Assembly (NCBI RefSeq): GCF_002099195.1
Contig: NZ_NBYX01000027.1
Coordinates: 22,299-86,298 of the forward strand
Length of the DNA stretch: 64,000 nt
Origin: Burkholderia puraquae
GTDB lineage: Bacteria; Pseudomonadota; Gammaproteobacteria; Burkholderiales; Burkholderiaceae
Reading direction: 5' to 3'
The translations under genes were made by a program, and so were the position numbers. Every line of letters begins with the position of its first letter. Position 1 is the first letter of the stretch. Below the pieces are notes generated by a model. That model made no database searches and had not been told where the DNA came from. It saw nothing but the letters and a program-made list of their open reading frames with translations. Positions 1-9,850 of this stretch are shown here, piece by piece.

Positions 1-210
1 ATCCATATCGGCGACACGGCACCGCAGGCGGCCGGCGTGATCCACACCGACTTCGAGCGCGGCTTCATCCGTGCGCAGACGATCGCGTTCGGCGACTTCG
101 TCACGTACAAGGGCGAGCAAGGCGCGAAGGAAGCCGGCAAGATGCGCGCGGAAGGGAAGGAATATGTCGTGCACGACGGCGACGTGATGAACTTCCTGTT
201 CAACGTCTGA
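1..210 (+). CDS. ychF: YchF redox-regulated ATPase, C-terminal end (partial)
   Basis: The window opens inside this gene; 69 codons and a TGA stop remain. The residues match the C-terminal TGS-like domain of the Obg-family ATPase YchF/EngD: the HTDFERGF stretch, then AQTIAFGDF and, at the end, GDVMNFLFNV. YchF is a cytosolic ribosome-associated P-loop protein that prefers ATP and is linked to translation and oxidative-stress responses. The nucleotide-binding domain lies upstream of the window. A strong intrinsic terminator follows the stop codon, so this is the end of its transcription unit. Confidence 0.93.
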   Translation: MHIGDTAPQAAGVIHTDFERGFIRAQTIAFGDFVTYKGEQGAKEAGKMRAEGKEYVVHDGDVMNFLFNV

Positions 211-250
211 GCGAATAACCCCGGCGTACTGCAATTCGCGGAAACGAAAA

Positions 251-290
251 CCCCTTGCGGCCTCGGCGCCGCAAGGGGTTTTTTGTTTTT
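251..290 (+). terminator. Intrinsic terminator after ychF
   Basis: A perfect 9-10 bp GC-rich stem (CCCCTTGCGG pairing with CCGCAAGGGG) is followed by a run of ten bases that are almost all T. It sits 40 bp after the ychF stop codon. Confidence 0.9.
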
Positions 291-521
291 ATGTGTCCCG
301 CGTCGTTCAACTCGAGTTGACTGACTGTAACCATTTTGTCGAGGGTATTGTCACCCAGACCAGGCATCTCAGCCCCCGAAAGTGGAGTGGCCTGCAACGG
401 TCGAGCGTAGCGCCCTGCGCAGTACGGGGCGCCACAACCTTCTTGTCGTAACAGCCCGATGATAAAGTGCCCTGCCCTCGTGACCGTCGTGAGCCCGGAA
501 AAAAGCACTGAGAGGACAAGG
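291..521. other. Non-coding stretch between ychF and the lysozyme remnant
   Basis: No convincing gene is seen on either strand. The last 20 bp before 522 contain a usable purine-rich sequence (GAGAGGACAAGG) that would have served as ribosome binding site for the decayed lysozyme gene. Confidence 0.5.
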
Positions 522-1015
522 ATGGCAAACGAAAACATGCGCCTGAGCGAAGCCGGCTGGGCGGCGTTGTGTGATCGCGAACAAGCGGTCATGCACTATT
601 ACAACGATCAGGCGAACAACTGTACCTTCGGCGTGGGAACGCTCGCGCACAGTGGACCATGCACACCCGAGTAATTGCGCCGCCCGGTAACTCCAGCACA
701 GGCTAATGCGCAGTTGGCGGCCCGCGTGAGCACCGCAGAATCTCAAGTGCGCAGGAGCGTCACACAGCGCGAACTCACACAGGCGCAATTCGATGGGCTG
801 GTCAGCTATACCTATAACGCTGGCAATACCGGCACACTGGCGGCGTTGTAGTCCGCGAATCAAAACAATGATACGGGTGTCGTATCGCACATGAACCAGC
901 GCCTCTACATCCACCCGCGCGACGCCCAAGGGCGCCGCCTTCGCGCAATTCGATCGAACGGCCTGGTTAACCGCCGACGCCTGGAATCCGTACCGTTCCA
1001 ACCCCAGAGGACGCG
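522..1015 (+). pseudogene. Decayed phage-type lysozyme (glycoside hydrolase 24 / endolysin-like)
   Basis: From an ATG with a good ribosome binding site, one frame reads as a lysozyme-family protein: MRLSEAGWAALCDREQA, then YYNDQANNCTFGVGTLAHSG around residues 26-45, FDGLVSYTYNAGNTG further on, and GVVSHMNQRLYIHPRD and NGLVNRRR near the end. The layout is that of T4/P21-type endolysins, including the GVG..AHSG active-site neighbourhood. Two in-frame stops break it: TAA at 672-674, where a GAA Glu codon is likely in the ancestor (PE-ELRRPVT), and TAG at 849-851. The frame otherwise stays intact, so decay is by nonsense mutation and looks recent. It is probably a prophage or domesticated lysis remnant. 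Confidence 0.85.
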
Positions 1016-1442
1016 ACGAAAAAAGCACTGCCTATTGCTGTTCATGGTGGTGTCGGCGACGGCGTTCGCAGACCAGACACCGGCCGACGAGATATCGGCG
1101 CGCAGCGGGTTACCGGCCAGCGACGTTGCCGCACTGCTCAACAACTGCGACTCGAGCCAAACCAGCATGAATTTCTGCGCCTGACGCGACCAGATCGTCG
1201 CCGAGCGCGAACTACAGAAAGTCGTCGACAAGCAGGTCAGCGAACACCCGGATCGTAAAGCGTCGCTCGAGGTACGTATCTCAAAATGGAAGAAGGCGCG
1301 AGACGCATCCTGCGAAAAGTCGGCTCACAAGGAATGGGGTGACGGCTCGACGCTTCCTGCGGCGAAGGCGATCTGCGCAACGGCATCGACAAAGAAGATG
1401 GCGAAGAAATTGTCGGCAACTGGCAAGCGGAAACCATCCTGA
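1016..1442 (+). pseudogene. Decayed lysozyme-inhibitor-like protein (LprI / DUF1311-like)
   Basis: The frame reads a signal-peptide-like segment (LLLFMVVSATAFA), then DQTPADEISARSGLPASDVAALL, cysteine-containing segments (NNCDSSQTSMNFCA and ARDASCEKSAHKEWG) and a lysine-rich end. I recognise the pattern as LprI-type (DUF1311), a periplasmic family with lysozyme-inhibitor members. It is broken in three ways: the expected start is ACG at 1016; one extra base around 1031-1033 shifts the leader frame (ancestral reading MKKALLLLFMVVS); and TGA at 1182-1184 stands where TGG (Trp, CA-W-RDQIV) is likely. It directly follows the lysozyme remnant, so the two probably formed an enzyme-inhibitor unit. 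The family call is from memory. Confidence 0.7.
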
Positions 1443-1502
1443 TACGAGGATGCCGGCACGCCGGAGTGTCGCTGCTGAAATCCGCTGGTGAGTTCAGAAA
1501 AC

Positions 1503-1541
1503 CAAATGGCCCGAACCGGCATTCGCCGATCGGGCCATTTT
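1503..1541. terminator. Bidirectional intrinsic terminator
   Basis: The stem AAATGGCCCG pairs with CGGGCCATTT across a 17-base loop. It has T-rich flanks on both sides and sits between the decayed inhibitor gene (+) and the permease gene (-), so it can serve both strands. Confidence 0.8.
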
Positions 1542-1580
1542 TCATGACGGGGCGTTCCCGCCCGCCATCACTTCACTCCA

Positions 1581-2972
1581 TCAGGTCGCCGACACGCGCC
1601 GCACTTCACTCGCCTGCGCATCGCGGCCACGCTTGTTCAACCACGACGCCAGCAGCACGATCAACGCCAACACGGCAGTCGCACCCACTTCCATCCGGTG
1701 ATCCTCACTGACGAACATCACGGTGAGCGTGCCGCAGATGAACAGGATCACGGCCCACGTGAGCCACGGGAACAGCCACATCCGCAGCGTCAGGTCCGCG
1801 CCGCTCGATTCGAGCGTCTTGCGCATCCGCAACTGCGAGATCGCGATCACGAGATACACGAGCAGCGCGATCGCACCCGACGTCGCAAGCAGGAAGCCGA
1901 ACACCTGCTCCGGCATCAGGTAGTTCGCGATCACGGTCAGGAAGCCGAACGCGGTCGACGCGAGCACGGCCGCGCGCGGCGTGCCGGTCGAATCGGTGCG
2001 GTGCAGGAACGCCGGCGCATCCTTGCGCTTGGACAGCGAGAACAGCATCCGCGACGCGGTGTACAGCGCCGAATTCAGGCAGCTCGCAACCGACACGAGC
2101 ACGATCACGTCGATGATCGCCTTCGCATTCGGAATGCCGATCAGTTCCATCGCGCGCTGATACGAACCGTGCTTCGGCAGCAGCGGGTCGTTCCACGGCA
2201 CGATGGCCGCGACGACGAGAATCGAGCCGAGATAGAACAGCGTGATACGCCAGATCACCGAGTTGGTCGCGCGCACGATCTGGCGTTGCGGGTTGTCCGA
2301 TTCCGCAGCCGCAATCGTCACGATCTCGGTGCCGAGGAACGAGAACATCGTCGTCAGCATCGCCGCGAGCACCGCGCCCGCGCCGTGCGGCATGAAGCCG
2401 TCATGCACGAACAGGTTCGACACGCCCGACACGGCGGGGGCAGGAATGATGCCGACGATCGCCGCGCCGCCGATGCACAGGAACACGACGATCGCGATGA
2501 CCTTGATCAGCGCGAACCAGAATTCGAATTCGCCGTAGTTCTTGACCGAGAAGAGGTTGGTCACCGTCAGCACCAGCGTGATGCCGAGCGCGAAGACCCA
2601 GGTCGCGACGCCGGGGAACCACGCATTGAGGATGGTCGCGGCGGCGGTCGCCTCGATCGGGATCACGAGCACCCAGAACCACCAGTACAGCCAGCCGATC
2701 GAAAAACCGGCCCAGTGGCCGATCGCGCGATCGGCATAGGTGGAGAACGAACCGCTGTCCGGATGCGCGACGGCCATCTCGCCGAGCATGCGCATCACCA
2801 GCACGACCAGCACCCCCGCGATCGCATACGCGAGGATCGACGCCGGGCCGGCTTCCGCGATGGCATGGCCGGAGCCGACGAACAAACCCGCGCCGATCAC
2901 GCCGGCAATCGACATCATCGTCACGTGCCGCTGCTTCAGGCCCGTACCGAGGCCTGTGTTGCTTCCACTCAT
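1581..2972 (-). CDS. gabP: GABA-type amino acid permease (APC superfamily)
   Basis: 463-aa inner-membrane proton-coupled amino acid transporter. It begins with the family signature GVIGAGLFVGSGHAI (residues 24-38) in helix 1, contains about 12 hydrophobic segments, and has PDSGSFSTYADRAIG after helix 2 and the FSFLGTEIVTIAAAESDNP consensus near the middle, all typical of the GabP/AnsP/ProY group. The ATG at 2972 is chosen because GGAGAG precedes it; reading further upstream adds arginine-rich sequence unlike the family. GABA is the best guess for the substrate, but close relatives carry other amino acids. The gene stands alone, and the palindrome at 3283-3308 lies about 310 bp upstream of its start. 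Confidence 0.85.
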   Translation of the reverse strand: MSGSNTGLGTGLKQRHVTMMSIAGVIGAGLFVGSGHAIAEAGPASILAYAIAGVLVVLVMRMLGEMAVAHPDSGSFSTYADRAIGHWAGFSIGWLYWWFWVLVIPIEATAAATILNAWFPGVATWVFALGITLVLTVTNLFSVKNYGEFEFWFALIKVIAIVVFLCIGGAAIVGIIPAPAVSGVSNLFVHDGFMPHGAGAVLAAMLTTMFSFLGTEIVTIAAAESDNPQRQIVRATNSVIWRITLFYLGSILVVAAIVPWNDPLLPKHGSYQRAMELIGIPNAKAIIDVIVLVSVASCLNSALYTASRMLFSLSKRKDAPAFLHRTDSTGTPRAAVLASTAFGFLTVIANYLMPEQVFGFLLATSGAIALLVYLVIAISQLRMRKTLESSGADLTLRMWLFPWLTWAVILFICGTLTVMFVSEDHRMEVGATAVLALIVLLASWLNKRGRDAQASEVRRVSAT

Positions 2973-3386
2973 CTGTCTCTCTCCAAAAAACGGTTCCGGT
3001 ATGGCCGGGTATCGCGTGAAGGCAGCACGGAGGATTGTGGTTCTTGAGCCGGGCCGGATGCGGCACCTGCAGGGGATGCAGGCGCGAGCCGGATCGGGGG
3101 CCGTTCCGGAACGGTGCGCCGCGCAGTCTGCGAAGCTGCGGGTGCGATGCCGCGCGCAAGGCGCCGGCGCATCGCGTGCACCCATTCCGTCGGCTTTCGT
3201 CAGCTGCCTTCGAAGCGAAGGAGTGTAAGCATCAAACGGTTCTTCACTAAGAACCAATTGAAGAATTTCGATGGAACCACTTGTTGCATCGACGTCGATC
3301 GATGCAACGCTTGTCCCCGTTCGCAGCGGCTCGCGAGCGCGTCGAAGGCATCCGGCGACGCCGGCCAGCCAGCCGCAACCGGTGCA
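2973..3386. other. Non-coding stretch upstream of the permease
   Basis: About 410 bp with no supported gene. It holds a locally AT-rich segment (about 3225-3285) that includes a small GGTTCTT..AAGAACC inverted repeat, and the 10-bp perfect palindrome listed separately. It probably contains the permease promoter, but no clear -35/-10 pair was identified. Confidence 0.5.
3283..3308. promoter_or_regulatory. Perfect 10-bp inverted repeat, operator-like
   Basis: GTTGCATCGA and TCGATGCAAC are exact reverse complements separated by six bases (CGTCGA). No T-tract follows, so it does not look like an intrinsic terminator. The length and symmetry fit a dimeric repressor site between the permease and the MmcQ-like gene. 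The regulator is unknown. Confidence 0.45.
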
Positions 3387-3731
3387 TCAGCTCGTGCCGC
3401 GCGCCATCTCGTCGCGCCATTTGGCAGGGACGACGGCCTGCCATTCTCGCAGAAGCAGGTTTTTCACGGCGTCGGGCCGGGCCGCCGACAGACGCACCAG
3501 CACGATCGGCCAGCCGGCGTAGTGATCCGTCACGTAATACACGTCGGGTTCCGATTCGATCAGCCACGCGCGTTCGTCGGGGCCGACGCCTTTCACGACG
3601 AGCGTGTCGCCGTCCTCGCGCAGCCGCGCCAGCATCTTGCCCTTCACCTTGAGCGCGGGCGTGCCGTACGACGTGCCTTCCTCGACGCCGCGCCATGCCA
3701 GTGCGATCTGCCGGACTTCATCGAATGTCAT
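3387..3731 (-). CDS. MmcQ/YjbR family protein
   Basis: 114-aa cytosolic protein of the MmcQ/YjbR family, small proteins with a CyaY-like fold whose DNA-binding role is presumed and not established. Visible family features are the start MTFDEVRQIALAW, the GVEEGTSYGTPALKVKGKML segment (residues about 16-35), and the WPIVLVRLSA / LLLREWQAVVPAKW C-terminal part. The ATG at 3731 has GGAGG eight bases upstream. It is a single gene, with the MFS transporter downstream of it on the same strand in the replicon order. Confidence 0.85.
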   Translation of the reverse strand: MTFDEVRQIALAWRGVEEGTSYGTPALKVKGKMLARLREDGDTLVVKGVGPDERAWLIESEPDVYYVTDHYAGWPIVLVRLSAARPDAVKNLLLREWQAVVPAKWRDEMARGTS

Positions 3732-3812
3732 GGAGCCTCCCGCCTGCAAGACTTCGGTTCACGATCCGGCCACCCTACCGGAATTCGCGAAGGCGCACCG
3801 TGGAAAGTGCGC

Positions 3813-5132
3813 CTATCCGCGCGCCGCACGTGCGGCCATCGACACACGCCCCGTCGTCGCGACGATCGCGAAGGCGATCGCATTCGCAGCGGCGCTCGCC
3901 AGGATCGGCACGAGATAGCCGCCGCCCGCGTCGTAGATGAAGCCGGCCGCGGTCGGCCCGATCAGCGTGCCGAATGCAACGCTCGTATAAAGCACGCCGA
4001 TGATCCCGCTCACGTTGCGGCCGCCGAAGTAGTCCATCGCGACCGCCGGCAGTACGGCGACCCAGCCGCCGTAGAACACGCCGAACACGAGTGCGAACGC
4101 GGCGAGCGTCGCGACGGTGCCGGCACCCGCCCATGCGACAAGCGCGACGGCCATGCCCGCGAACATCGCGAGCAGCGATGCGCGGCGGCCGAAGCGATCG
4201 GCGAGGCCGCCGAGGAAGAAGCGGCCGGCCGTGCTGCCGACGCCGATCGCGCCGAGCAGCAGCACGGCGGTCGATGACGAGACGCCATGATCGAGCGCGT
4301 ACGGCACGAGGTGAACGAACGGGACGAACACGCCGAACGAGCAGATGAGGCATGCCGCGTAGAGGCTCGCGAACGGACGCGACATGACAGCTTCGCGCAC
4401 CGTCGCACCGGCAGACGCAGAAGCGGCAGCCGGCTTGCGACCCGCGGCGGCGGCAGACACCGAAGCCCTCGCATCGCGCTCGGTGACTTTCGCACCGCCG
4501 CCTTCGACGGGCTCACGCGCCGCCTCCCCGTCCGGCAGCAGCCCCCGGCCACGCGGATCGTTCTCGATCAACAGCGACATCCCCGCGCCGATCACGACCG
4601 CGATCACGGCCAGCGTGAAATACGCACCACGCCAGCCGGCGTGTGCGATCAGCGCGGACGCGAGCGGCGGCATCACCAGCGTGCCGACGCCGATCCCGGC
4701 GACCGCGAGCCCCGACGCAAAGCCGCGCCGGCGCACGAACCAGCGCTGCACGGCGCCGACGGCCGGCACGTATGCGCAGCCCACGCCGAGGCCGACGCCA
4801 AGACCGTACGCGGCATAGACCTGCACCAGCGTATGCGCGGCTCCGGCAGCCGCGAGCCCGGCGCCCGTCAGCAGCATCCCGGCAACAGCAAGCCGCCGCG
4901 AGCCGAAGCGGTCGGCAAGCGGCCCGCTGACGATGCCGAAACCGAAATACAGGAAGCCGGCGAGCGAGAATACGAGCGAGATCTGCCCGCGCGACGCGGC
5001 AAAATCCCGCTGCAGCGACTCGACGAACGCGCTGAACGTATACGCGCTGCCGAAACCGACGAACGTGACGGCGAACGCGGCCGCAACCACGTACCAGCCG
5101 TAGAAAAGGCGCGATGCGCCTGGGCGGTTCAT
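3813..5132 (-). CDS. MFS transporter (monocarboxylate/oxalate-formate type)
   Basis: 439-aa inner-membrane major facilitator with about 12 hydrophobic helices. After MNRPGASRLFYGWYVVAAAF comes PLADRFGSRRLAV (residues about 72-84), the loop 2-3 motif of MFS carriers; the second half repeats it as GGLADRFGRRASLL. The charged central loop (about residues 185-235) has REPVEGGGAKVTERDARAS. The FYGWYVV start and overall shape match the oxalate:formate/monocarboxylate antiporter group, but the substrate cannot be read from sequence. The ATG at 5132 has GAGGAG seven bases upstream. It is divergent from the LysR gene at 5326 (193-bp gap), which is the likely regulator. Confidence 0.85.
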   Translation of the reverse strand: MNRPGASRLFYGWYVVAAAFAVTFVGFGSAYTFSAFVESLQRDFAASRGQISLVFSLAGFLYFGFGIVSGPLADRFGSRRLAVAGMLLTGAGLAAAGAAHTLVQVYAAYGLGVGLGVGCAYVPAVGAVQRWFVRRRGFASGLAVAGIGVGTLVMPPLASALIAHAGWRGAYFTLAVIAVVIGAGMSLLIENDPRGRGLLPDGEAAREPVEGGGAKVTERDARASVSAAAAGRKPAAASASAGATVREAVMSRPFASLYAACLICSFGVFVPFVHLVPYALDHGVSSSTAVLLLGAIGVGSTAGRFFLGGLADRFGRRASLLAMFAGMAVALVAWAGAGTVATLAAFALVFGVFYGGWVAVLPAVAMDYFGGRNVSGIIGVLYTSVAFGTLIGPTAAGFIYDAGGGYLVPILASAAANAIAFAIVATTGRVSMAARAARG

Positions 5133-5325
5133 GACGATGCTCCTCTCAGGTTCCACCGGCCGCCGGGCGGCATCCGGATTGCCTCATGGATATAGTTGAA
5201 CTATGTTGATCGCATCGGCCGCCGACCGGCAGCCGCGAAGCATGCGATCCGATGCGTCAACGGTACTCGTGCGTACGCCTCGTCTCAAACGATATTTCGT
5301 CGGACTTTCGATTTAGAAAAACTGA

Positions 5326-6243
5326 ATGAATCGTTCCCGCTTGCCGCCCCTCAACGCGCTGCGCGCATTCGAAGCGGCCGCCCGCCACCTGTCGGTGAAG
5401 GCGGCCGCCGAGGAGCTGTCGGTCACGCCCGGCGCGGTCAGCCAGATGATCCGCACGCTCGAGACGCATCTCGGCGTGCAACTGTTCGAGCGCGTCAACC
5501 GCGGCATCCTGCTCACGGCCGCCGGTCGCGACTACCTGCCGCCGGTGCGCAACGCGTTCAGGCAGATCGCCGATGCGTCGCAGCGCGTGTCGGGCGCCGC
5601 CGACAGCGGCGTGCTGACGGTGAGCGTCACGCCGTTCTTCGCATCCGCGTGGCTCGTCCCGCGCCTCGCCCGGTTCACGGAGGCTTGCCCGGACGTCGAC
5701 CTGCAGGTCGTCACGAGCCACGCACTCGCGGATTTCTCGCGCGACGGTGTCGACGTCGCGATCCGCCATGGCCTCGGGCGCTACATCGGGCTGTGCAGCG
5801 AGCGCCTGCTGACGGTGGAGATCGTCGCGCTCGCGTCGCCCGGACTCGTTGCGCGGCTCGGCATGCCGGCGACGCCCGCCGATCTCGTCGGCTGGCCGCA
5901 GTTGCACGACGCCGAGCGCAAGGGCTGGCACATCTGGTTCGGCGCGCAGCGGATCGACGATTTCGGCCCGCCGCGCGGCCCCGCGTTCGACGACTCGGGC
6001 CTGTTGCTGCAGGCGATCGTCGCCGGCCAGGGTGCCGGGCTGCTGCCGGCCGCGATGGTACGCGGCGAGCTGGCAAGCGGCCGGCTCGTGCAGCTCGCCG
6101 ACGTCGCATGGCTCGACGATTTCGCGTACTACCTCGTCTATCCGCCGCATCACGCGGAACGGCCGAAGGTCGCCGCTTTTCGCCGATGGATCCTCGACGC
6201 CGCGCAGGCCGACGGCGCGGCATCGATGTCGGGCGCGGCATAG
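5326..6243 (+). CDS. LysR-family transcriptional regulator (GcvA-like)
   Basis: 305-aa regulator. The N-terminal winged helix-turn-helix (residues about 7-65) reads PPLNALRAFEAAARHLSVK then AAEELSVTPGAVSQMIRTLE, typical of the GcvA/AmpR branch. The C-terminal periplasmic-binding-like co-inducer domain covers about residues 90-295. It is divergently transcribed from the MFS transporter gene, the classic LysR arrangement, so it probably controls that transporter in response to a small molecule. The effector is unknown. Confidence 0.9.
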   Translation: MNRSRLPPLNALRAFEAAARHLSVKAAAEELSVTPGAVSQMIRTLETHLGVQLFERVNRGILLTAAGRDYLPPVRNAFRQIADASQRVSGAADSGVLTVSVTPFFASAWLVPRLARFTEACPDVDLQVVTSHALADFSRDGVDVAIRHGLGRYIGLCSERLLTVEIVALASPGLVARLGMPATPADLVGWPQLHDAERKGWHIWFGAQRIDDFGPPRGPAFDDSGLLLQAIVAGQGAGLLPAAMVRGELASGRLVQLADVAWLDDFAYYLVYPPHHAERPKVAAFRRWILDAAQADGAASMSGAA

Positions 6244-6325
6244 CGGCGCTCCCCGAGCGACACCGATCCTCGGCCGATCGGCTAACATGCGGCCCGGCAC
6301 CGATAACAACAGACCGAGTGAGACC

Positions 6326-6634
6326 ATGCCTGCCCTGCTCCGCCGCGCGACGCGCATCGCGACCCTGTCCGCCGCTGTCTTCGTCGCGTGCGCGGCGCTG
6401 CCCCATCCGGCGCACGCGTACCGCGCACCGCCCGGCTACGGCAACGAAGCCGATCTCGACCGTCACGACACGTATCGCAACCGCGACGGCGAAACCGTGC
6501 ACGCGCCGGCGCATTCGAAATCGGGCCGCGTGCCCGAAGGCGCGAGCGCACGCTGCCGCGACGGTACGTACAGCTTCAGCCGTCACCGGCGCGGCACGTG
6601 CTCGGGGCACGGCGGCGTCGCCGCGTGGCTGTGA
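6326..6634 (+). CDS. Small exported DUF3761-like protein
   Basis: 102 aa. Residues 1-31 form a Sec signal peptide (basic start MPALLRRATR, hydrophobic core, cleavage near AHA-Y). The mature part contains PPGYGNEADLDRHDTYRNRDG and ends GTYSFSRHRRGTCSGHGGVAAWL, which I recognise as the DUF3761 repeat with its Cys..Cys and CSGHGGV signature. It is probably a periplasmic or secreted protein of unknown function. It follows the LysR gene by 82 bp on the same strand. Confidence 0.8.
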   Translation: MPALLRRATRIATLSAAVFVACAALPHPAHAYRAPPGYGNEADLDRHDTYRNRDGETVHAPAHSKSGRVPEGASARCRDGTYSFSRHRRGTCSGHGGVAAWL

Positions 6635-6820
6635 GCAGGACCCTGGCCAAAAGGCCGGCATCGCGCCAGCGGCAACCGGCGGCGAAGTACAATAGCCGCT
6701 CGCGCCGCCGACACGCGGCGCCGCCGCGCCGCGCGCGGCACGCTCCGTACCGAATCACCCGACGCCGCCACGCCAGCGCGCTGCGCGGCAGTCTCAACCA
6801 CTTCTGACTTTCACACCCAA

Positions 6821-8488
<1,668 letters not shown>

Positions 8489-8507
8489 CCGGCACGGCCC
8501 GGGTGCC

Positions 8508-8533
8508 CGGCCCTGCGGCAACGCAGGGCCGGT
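8508..8533. repeat. GC-rich hairpin after ettA
   Basis: CCGGCCCTGCG and CGCAGGGCCGG are exact reverse complements around a GCAA loop. There is no T-tract directly after it; it may protect the 3' end of the ettA message upstream of the true terminator at 8567. Confidence 0.6.
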
Positions 8534-8566
8534 CGCCGAGGGTGGCCGCATCAGGATGCGGCACAA

Positions 8567-8595
8567 CAAAAAGCGGGCCACTGGCCCGCTTTTTC
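8567..8595. terminator. Bidirectional intrinsic terminator between ettA and the HAD gene
   Basis: A 12-bp perfect stem (AAAAAGCGGGCC / GGCCCGCTTTTT) with a 3-base loop and A/T tracts at both ends lies between convergent genes. Confidence 0.93.
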
Positions 8596-8624
8596 TATCT
8601 GATGGCTGGCGGCTCGCCCGCCGC

Positions 8625-9248
8625 TTACGCGAGCGCGCCGAGTTCGCGCAGCCGCGCCTCGGTCGCCGCCGCACTCGTGTGATGAATGCCGTGCCAGTCG
8701 AGCGCCGTCGCGGCCGCGGCATTCTTCGCGTTGTCGTCGATGAACACGAGTTCGTGCGGCGCGATGCCCGGCAAGTGCGGCTCGATCCGCGCATGCATCT
8801 CGCGGTAGATCGCCGGATCGGGTTTCACGAGCTTCACACGGCCCGACACGACGATGTCCCTGAAACGCCGCAGCACCGGAAAGTTGTCCCACGCATACGG
8901 AAACGTCTGCGCGGACCAGTTCGTCAGCCCGAACAGCGGCATCCCCTGCGCCTCCAGCCGGTCGACGAGTGAGGCGCCCTCTTCGAGCACGCCGCCGATC
9001 ATCTCGTGCCAACGTGCGTAGAACGCGCGGATCAGCGCCTCGTGTTCCGGGAACTTCGCGACGAGCTCGGCCGTGCCTTCCTCGATCGTCTGCCCGCCGT
9101 CCTGGCGGATCACCCAGTCCATCGCGCACACGTGCGTGAGGAACCAGCGACGCTCCGCGTCGTCGGGAATCAATTCCCGGTAAAGGTACTCCGGGCTCCA
9201 GTCGATCAGCACGCCGCCGAAATCGAACACCACGGCCTTGATCGTCAT
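8625..9248 (-). CDS. HAD-superfamily hydrolase (YihX-like, subfamily IA)
   Basis: 207-aa cytosolic phosphatase-like protein. Motif I is FDFGGVLIDW with nucleophile Asp9; the usual second Asp is Gly11, as in YihX-type sugar phosphatases and haloacid dehalogenase relatives. Motif II is FGLTNWS, motif III Lys lies in KLVKPDPAIYREM, and motif IV acidic residues are in ELVFIDDNAKN. The substrate is unknown. The ATG overlaps the stop of the upstream cysteine hydrolase by 4 bp (ATGA), so the two are translationally coupled. Confidence 0.88.
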   Translation of the reverse strand: MTIKAVVFDFGGVLIDWSPEYLYRELIPDDAERRWFLTHVCAMDWVIRQDGGQTIEEGTAELVAKFPEHEALIRAFYARWHEMIGGVLEEGASLVDRLEAQGMPLFGLTNWSAQTFPYAWDNFPVLRRFRDIVVSGRVKLVKPDPAIYREMHARIEPHLPGIAPHELVFIDDNAKNAAAATALDWHGIHHTSAAATEARLRELGALA

Positions 9249-9796
9249 GCGAACTCCGTCGCCAGGATGTCCGCGAGCGGGCGTGGCGTCACCGGGTTGC
9301 CCGACAGCGAATTGTTTTGCCATACGAAGTGATGGTGCGCGACGATCTGCGCGGCCGACAGGTGCGTGCGCTCGTTCGTCGTATGCAGATCGGACACGAC
9401 GGTCGTCCGGTAGCCGAGCAGCGCCGCGCGGCGCGCGGCCGAATCGACGCAGAACTCGGTTGCATAGCCGCAGATCAGCACCGAACGGATGCCATGGCGG
9501 TCGAGCTGCGCCGCGAGCGGCGTGTCGTGAAACGAGTCGCTCACCTGCTTGCGCACACGCCAGTCGTCGTTCCCGACGACCAGCCCCGCATGCAGTCCCC
9601 AGCCCAATGTGCCGGGCACGATGTCGTCGTCCGCATCGCCGTCGTGCTGCACGAAGCACACGGGCGCGTTCGCCGCGCGCGCCGCCGCCGTCAGCCGGTT
9701 GATGCCCGACACGACGTCGTCGAGCCGGTACGCGGGCTTCGCCCGCTGCACCAGACCGCGCTGCATGTCGACCACGATCACTGCTGTGTCCGCCAT
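9245..9796 (-). CDS. Isochorismatase-like cysteine hydrolase
   Basis: 183-aa protein of the isochorismatase/nicotinamidase fold. The catalytic triad is visible: Asp10 in VIVVDMQRG, Lys83 in WRVRKQVSDSF, and Cys116 in ICGYATEFCVDSAAR, with the family's cis-peptide region just before the cysteine. Members hydrolyse amides such as nicotinamide, N-carbamoyl compounds or ureidoacrylate; this one's substrate cannot be told. It is in an operon with the HAD gene (4-bp overlap), which suggests joint handling of a nucleotide- or amide-derived metabolite. An aminopeptidase P gene lies 54 bp upstream on the same strand. Confidence 0.88.
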   Translation of the reverse strand: MADTAVIVVDMQRGLVQRAKPAYRLDDVVSGINRLTAAARAANAPVCFVQHDGDADDDIVPGTLGWGLHAGLVVGNDDWRVRKQVSDSFHDTPLAAQLDRHGIRSVLICGYATEFCVDSAARRAALLGYRTTVVSDLHTTNERTHLSAAQIVAHHHFVWQNNSLSGNPVTPRPLADILATEFA

Positions 9797-9850
9797 TGTT
9801 GTCCTCGATGTTGTTGTTCGATCGCTTTCCGGCCGCTATCGCACGTGGCG

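Noticed and set aside
1698..3047. A 449-codon open frame on the + strand, arginine- and glutamate-rich, opposite the permease gene
   Set aside because: It is antisense to a clearly conserved permease and its composition (Arg/Glu/His repeats) is what GC-rich antisense frames give.
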